From NCBI GenBank assembly GCA_030040595.1, contig JASHTL010000100.1:1-8591 (forward strand): DNA of 8,591 nucleotides, in the 5' to 3' direction. Position 1 is the first letter of the stretch. Every line of letters starts with the position of its first letter. Origin of the DNA: Microcaldota archaeon (GTDB taxonomy: Archaea; Micrarchaeota; Micrarchaeia; Micrarchaeales; CABMGC01). The position numbers and the translations under genes are program-made. Shown here one piece after another: positions 5,948-8,591 of the stretch. The notes beneath the pieces were generated by a model. That model saw only the letters and a list, made by a program, of their open reading frames with translations, was not told the origin of the DNA and made no database searches.

Positions 5948-6490
5948 ATGGATATAGGAGATATAGTAAGTAAAACTGATGTGCAAAAATGTTGGGTGCT
6001 TCATGAATACAAGGTTAGAGGAGAGGATATCGGCAAGGATGTAATAGCATTAATTGAGAGAAAACAGTGGGAAGATGCATTGTATAAACATAGAGGAACC
6101 TACCCCAGAGAGGTATTTGACAGTTTGGTAATATGGAAAAGAGCCACACTTTATCTCAATGACTTGAGAAATCTTAGACATGTTGATTGTTGGATTAATG
6201 CTCTGTCTAACAGGAGCATGAAAATCAGTGATGCTGTAGAAACAATCGTACATGACCCAGATTTTAAAGATTCAGAGTACTCAGAAGTCCAAGAGCATAT
6301 CCAGTATATACTAAACCACCTTGAAACCCTGGCAAATGATAATACCCCAATAATTGTGGGGAGAGACTTCCCAGATGACCGTACCGTAAAGTTGTACGAT
6401 GGTTTTCATAGGGTTGCCGCAAGTCTGATATATTATAGAAAAGAAAAGGTCAAACAATTCAAAGCTAAAGATGCATATTATGGCTTCTAA
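5948..6490 (+). CDS. Orphan protein with ParB/sulfiredoxin-like C-terminal motif
   Basis: I do not recognise this protein of 180 residues as a named family. Residues 129-171 resemble the ParB/sulfiredoxin-type fold: NDNTPIIVGRDF (a strand), then VKLYDGFHRVAASLIY (147-162), then a short basic strand. DGFHR (151-155) sits where ParB-like and sulfiredoxin-like proteins carry a Gly-x-His-Arg or Glu-Arg-Arg nucleotide-binding motif. The N-terminal ~125 residues look helical and charged, without the usual ParB N-terminal motif or a helix-turn-helix that I can see. The TTG at 5942 is in frame, but ATG 5948 fits the TATA spacing and was chosen. The gene is visibly richer in A/T than its neighbours, lies alone between the dehydrogenase and a tRNA 3' end, and has a palindrome over its start. 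These are hints of horizontal acquisition. Binding of ATP or CTP is inference. Confidence 0.78.
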   Translation: MDIGDIVSKTDVQKCWVLHEYKVRGEDIGKDVIALIERKQWEDALYKHRGTYPREVFDSLVIWKRATLYLNDLRNLRHVDCWINALSNRSMKISDAVETIVHDPDFKDSEYSEVQEHIQYILNHLETLANDNTPIIVGRDFPDDRTVKLYDGFHRVAASLIYYRKEKVKQFKAKDAYYGF

Positions 6491-6514
6491 TACGTCATGC
6501 CTCGCTCTAGAATT

Positions 6515-6617
6515 TGGGCCCGGAGAGATTTGAACTCTCGACATCTGGCTTTCCTAGAACTTTTGAATCAAAAGTCTGTATAAGACCAGCGCTCTGACCA
6601 GGCTGAGCTACGAGCCC
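6515..6617 (-). tRNA. tRNA-Ile (anticodon UAU) with a 28-nt intron
   Basis: Read on the minus strand, the acceptor GGGCTCG (6617-6611) pairs fully with CGGGCCC (6522-6516), allowing one U·G. The D stem is GCTC/GAGC, the anticodon stem CTGGT/GCCAG, the variable loop ATGTC, the T stem GAGAG/CTCTC and the T loop TTCAAAT; the discriminator is A and CCA is not encoded. Removing 28 bases gives a 75-nt tRNA with anticodon loop CU-UAU-AA. The intron position is supported by a BHB: loop bases C32 U33 U34 A35 pair with the intron's last GGAU-side bases, and three-base bulges flank both cut sites. The body closely resembles archaeal tRNA-Ile, as I recall that family. The short variable loop excludes Leu or Ser. 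UAU would read ATA codons directly. Confidence 0.88.
6551..6578 (-). other. tRNA intron, canonical position 37/38, BHB type
   Basis: The intron lies between A37 (6579) and A38 (6550). It contains a near-perfect hairpin, ACTTTTG and CAAAAGT around a three-base loop. It should be removed by the archaeal tRNA splicing endonuclease at the two bulges. One A·C mismatch follows the 5' bulge, so the BHB is slightly relaxed. Confidence 0.75.
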
Positions 6618-6644
6618 AACATAACTTTATATACATAAAAATGC

Positions 6645-6654
6645 TTAATAAATA
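6645..6654 (-). promoter_or_regulatory. TATA-like box for tRNA-Ile
   Basis: On the minus strand this reads TATTTATTAA. It is centred about 26 bases before position 6624, giving a seven-base leader before the mature tRNA 5' end at 6617. Another TATA-like run (TATATAAAG, about 6625-6633) is too close to the tRNA to fit. Confidence 0.4.
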
Positions 6655-6664
6655 CGCTTATTAA
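6655..6664 (+). promoter_or_regulatory. TATA-like box for SRP54
   Basis: CGCTTATTAA is centred about 26 bases before position 6686, just ahead of the ATG at 6690. A short AAAGGT at 6679-6684 may add weak Shine-Dalgarno pairing. It abuts the divergent tRNA promoter. Confidence 0.4.
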
Positions 6665-6689
6665 CAGACTGACTCCTTAAAGGTATTCA

Positions 6690-7994
6690 ATGGATCTCGG
6701 AGACGGGCTAAGGAAGGCCATGGCAAGGCTTACCGGAGCCACCATAATAGATGCGAAGACGATACGCGAGTTTACCAAGGAGCTGCAGAAGGCCCTGATC
6801 TCTGCCGACGTGGAGCTTAATCTCGTATTCGCGTTCACGAAGGGCATAGAGGACGCTGCGCTCCGCGAGAAGATACCCAAGGGCATGAACCCCAAGGACT
6901 ACATAACCAACATGGTCTACGAGGAGCTTGTCAAGCTGATGGGCGAGAGCTACGAACCTGTGCTCAAGCCGAAGCGCGTACTTATGGTGGGCATGTACGG
7001 TTCCGGTAAGACTACCACTACGGCGAAGCTCGCAAAGTTCTACCAGGACCGCGGGTTTAGCGTGGGGCTTATCTGCTGCGACGTCACAAGGCCGGCCGCG
7101 TACGAGCAGCTCGAGACGCTCGCAAAGCAGGCGAACGTGAGCTTCTTCGGTATAAAAGGAGAAAAGAGCGTAGCTAAAATAGCCAGGGAGGGACTTGCGA
7201 AACTGAAAGACAGGAAAGTAATAATATGCGACTCCAGCGGAAGAAGCGCTTTGGACGCGCAGTTGATAGACGAGTTGAAGGAGATAAATAAGGCATTCGA
7301 CCCTGATGAGAAGCTTCTCGTAGTCACGGCAGACGTCGGCCAGATAGCAGGCAGGCAGGCAACGGAATTCAGCAACGCTATAGGGATAAACGGCGTCATA
7401 GTTACAAGGCTCGACGGATCCGGAAAGGGAGGTGGTGCACTGAGCGCCGTCTCAGCCGCAAAGTCTAGAATCGCCTTCATAGGCACCGGAGAGAAACTAA
7501 CATCGCTGGAGCTCTACGACTCGAAGAAGTTCGTCGGCAGGCTCCTCGGCATACCTGATCTCGAATCGCTGCTTGAGACTGTGCAGCAGGGGATAAAGGA
7601 TGCTAACATAAAACCTGAGGAAATGGAAGTAGAGGAGCTAAACTTCGACATGTTCTACACGCAGCTCAAGGCGATGTCGAAAATGGGGCCGATGAAGAAC
7701 ATGCTGGGGATGATGGGCATGTCTGACGTTCCCAAGGATGCGCTTGAGAGCAGCGAGGCGAAGCTCAAGAAATACGGAGTGATCATAGGCTCCATGTCCA
7801 AGGCTGAACGCAGGAACGAGAAGCTGGTCCGCGAGCCTGGGCGCATGGCAAGGATAGCAAAAGGCAGCGGCACGACCGAGAAGGACGTGCGAGAATTGCT
7901 GAGCGATTTCAACAAGATGAAGAAGGTTGCGAACATGTTCAAGAACAACCGCGACTTCAGGAAGCAGCTCTCGAAGTACATGCCGGGCATGTAA
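6690..7994 (+). CDS. srp54: Signal recognition particle GTPase SRP54
   Basis: SRP54 binds signal sequences on nascent chains together with 7S RNA and, through GTP-dependent pairing with FtsY, delivers ribosomes to the membrane translocon. The 434 residues match the family length. The N domain helical bundle spans about 1-85. The G domain has G1 GMYGSGKTTT (101-110), DVTRPAAYEQL (131-141), G3 DSSGR (181-185), G4 TRLDGSGKGGG (239-249) and GTGEK (265-269). The Met-rich M domain (about 315-434) carries the RNA-binding signature RMARIAKGSGTTEKDVREL (385-403). Several GTPase residues differ from the usual archaeal forms: DTAGR is DSSGR, TKLDG is TRLDG, and the Q of GxQGSGKT is Y. The family call is nonetheless certain. 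TATA spacing supports ATG 6690. A DRG GTPase gene follows after 12 bases. Confidence 0.96.
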   Translation: MDLGDGLRKAMARLTGATIIDAKTIREFTKELQKALISADVELNLVFAFTKGIEDAALREKIPKGMNPKDYITNMVYEELVKLMGESYEPVLKPKRVLMVGMYGSGKTTTTAKLAKFYQDRGFSVGLICCDVTRPAAYEQLETLAKQANVSFFGIKGEKSVAKIAREGLAKLKDRKVIICDSSGRSALDAQLIDELKEINKAFDPDEKLLVVTADVGQIAGRQATEFSNAIGINGVIVTRLDGSGKGGGALSAVSAAKSRIAFIGTGEKLTSLELYDSKKFVGRLLGIPDLESLLETVQQGIKDANIKPEEMEVEELNFDMFYTQLKAMSKMGPMKNMLGMMGMSDVPKDALESSEAKLKKYGVIIGSMSKAERRNEKLVREPGRMARIAKGSGTTEKDVRELLSDFNKMKKVANMFKNNRDFRKQLSKYMPGM

Positions 7995-8006
7995 GGATAG
8001 GATACG

Positions 8007-8591
8007 ATGGCCGAGGATCAAGGTCTCAAGAACAAGCTGAATGAGCTTGAGGAGCAGTACTCAAAGACTAAGTACAACAAGGCTACGAACAAGTATCTAG
8101 GGATTCTCCGCGCAAAGATGGCCAGAATACGCAAGGAGATGGCCACCAAGAAGGGCTTCGGAGGTACGGGTTTTGCTGTAAAGAAGACTGGCGATGCAAC
8201 TGTTGTCCTTGTCGGATTTCCAAATGCTGGAAAGTCTTCGCTCCTGAGGGTCCTTACGAAAGTGGAATCAAAAGTTGCTGGGTATGCGTTCACCACTGTG
8301 GAAGTTATACCGGGAATGCTCGAGTATCAGGGCGCAAAGATACAGATACTTGACCTGCCGGGGCTGATTTCCGGAGCACATGAGGGCAGGGGCGAGGGCA
8401 CAAAGATAGCCAGCGTGATAAGGACGTCAGACCTACTGCTCTTCCTTGTCGACGTAAACAGGACTGACCAGCTATATCTGCTGACGGAGGAGCTTAACAT
8501 GCTCGGCATACGCCCGAACAGGACAATGCCGGAGATACGGATAGAGAGAAGGCAAACAGGCGGGATAACCGTGGCCTCGAACAGACACAAG
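8007..8591 (+). CDS. DRG-family (Obg-like) GTPase, N-terminal part (3' cut by window)
   Basis: This is the first 195 residues of an archaeal DRG/Rbg GTPase, a ribosome-associated translation factor; the frame runs off the window with no stop. The N-terminal ~55 residues are a charged helical hairpin (LNELEEQYSKTKYNKAT and following), as in DRG proteins. The G domain then shows G1 GFPNAGKSS (70-78), the switch YAFTTVEVIPG (93-103), G3 DLPGL (116-120) and the glycine-rich GAHEGRGEG (123-131). The DRG-specific insertion region starts near 150. It begins 12 bases after the SRP54 stop with AGGAT three to four bases before the ATG, so it is probably co-transcribed with SRP54 as a translation and targeting operon. 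The C-terminal TGS domain would lie outside the window. Confidence 0.93.
   Translation, partial: MAEDQGLKNKLNELEEQYSKTKYNKATNKYLGILRAKMARIRKEMATKKGFGGTGFAVKKTGDATVVLVGFPNAGKSSLLRVLTKVESKVAGYAFTTVEVIPGMLEYQGAKIQILDLPGLISGAHEGRGEGTKIASVIRTSDLLLFLVDVNRTDQLYLLTEELNMLGIRPNRTMPEIRIERRQTGGITVASNRHK

Noticed and set aside
6515..6617. Reading the tRNA as Leu(UAA), Ser(UGA) or Ser(GGA) with other splice points
   Set aside because: The variable loop is five bases, whereas Leu and Ser tRNAs have a long variable arm, and the BHB pairing fits the cut after A37.
5948..6617. Complete integrated element bounded by tRNA attachment-site repeats
   Set aside because: No second copy of the tRNA 3' end is seen in the window and there is no integrase gene; only compositional hints remain.
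7040..7486. Minus-strand ORF of 148 residues inside SRP54
   Set aside because: It is an antisense shadow of a conserved coding region; the protein has no family signature.

Overview
The window is a gene-dense stretch of an archaeal chromosome. The archaeal signs are an archaeal-type Trm1 tRNA methyltransferase, SRP54 next to a DRG-family GTPase, a tRNA with a bulge-helix-bulge (BHB) intron and no encoded CCA, and A/T-rich TATA-like boxes about 26 bases upstream of start codons, implying leaderless or short-leader transcripts. Genes are compact, Ile codons favour ATA, and conserved proteins such as SRP54 are divergent. This fits a fast-evolving, small-genome lineage, possibly DPANN/Micrarchaeota-like. 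That placement is inference; no 16S gene is present.

Layout, left to right. (1) 1-660, +: the 3' part of trm1. (2) 705-2156, +: a large unrecognised protein whose last ~75 residues look like a RelE/ParE-superfamily toxin fold. (3) 2157-2457: about 300 bases without a gene, holding an 8-bp inverted repeat, two TATA-like palindromes and a 12-bp direct repeat. (4) 2458-3321, -: carbamate kinase; its essential Gly-rich N-terminus lies upstream of any ATG, GTG or TTG, so the start must be non-canonical. (5) 3462-3818, +: a small four-cysteine protein, divergent from carbamate kinase across a symmetric promoter region. (6) 3796-4608, -: a YgjP/DUF45-type HExxH metallopeptidase, overlapping gene 5 tail-to-tail. 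(7) 4730-5818, +: a zinc-dependent cinnamyl-type alcohol dehydrogenase. (8) 5819-5947: a cluster of small inverted repeats. (9) 5948-6490, +: an AT-rich orphan protein with a ParB/sulfiredoxin-like C-terminal motif. (10) 6515-6617, -: intron-containing tRNA-Ile with anticodon UAU. (11) 6690-7994 and 8007-8591 (cut by the window edge), +: SRP54 and a DRG GTPase, probably one operon.

The conserved backbone is translation, tRNA modification and protein targeting (trm1, tRNA-Ile, SRP54, DRG). It is interspersed with energy and redox enzymes (carbamate kinase, alcohol dehydrogenase) and lineage-specific genes. The most notable items are the UAU isoleucine tRNA in a genome that uses ATA heavily, the missing standard start codon of carbamate kinase, the RelE-like tail on a large helical protein, and unusual GTPase-motif residues in SRP54. 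No CRISPR array, insertion sequence or rRNA gene was seen.
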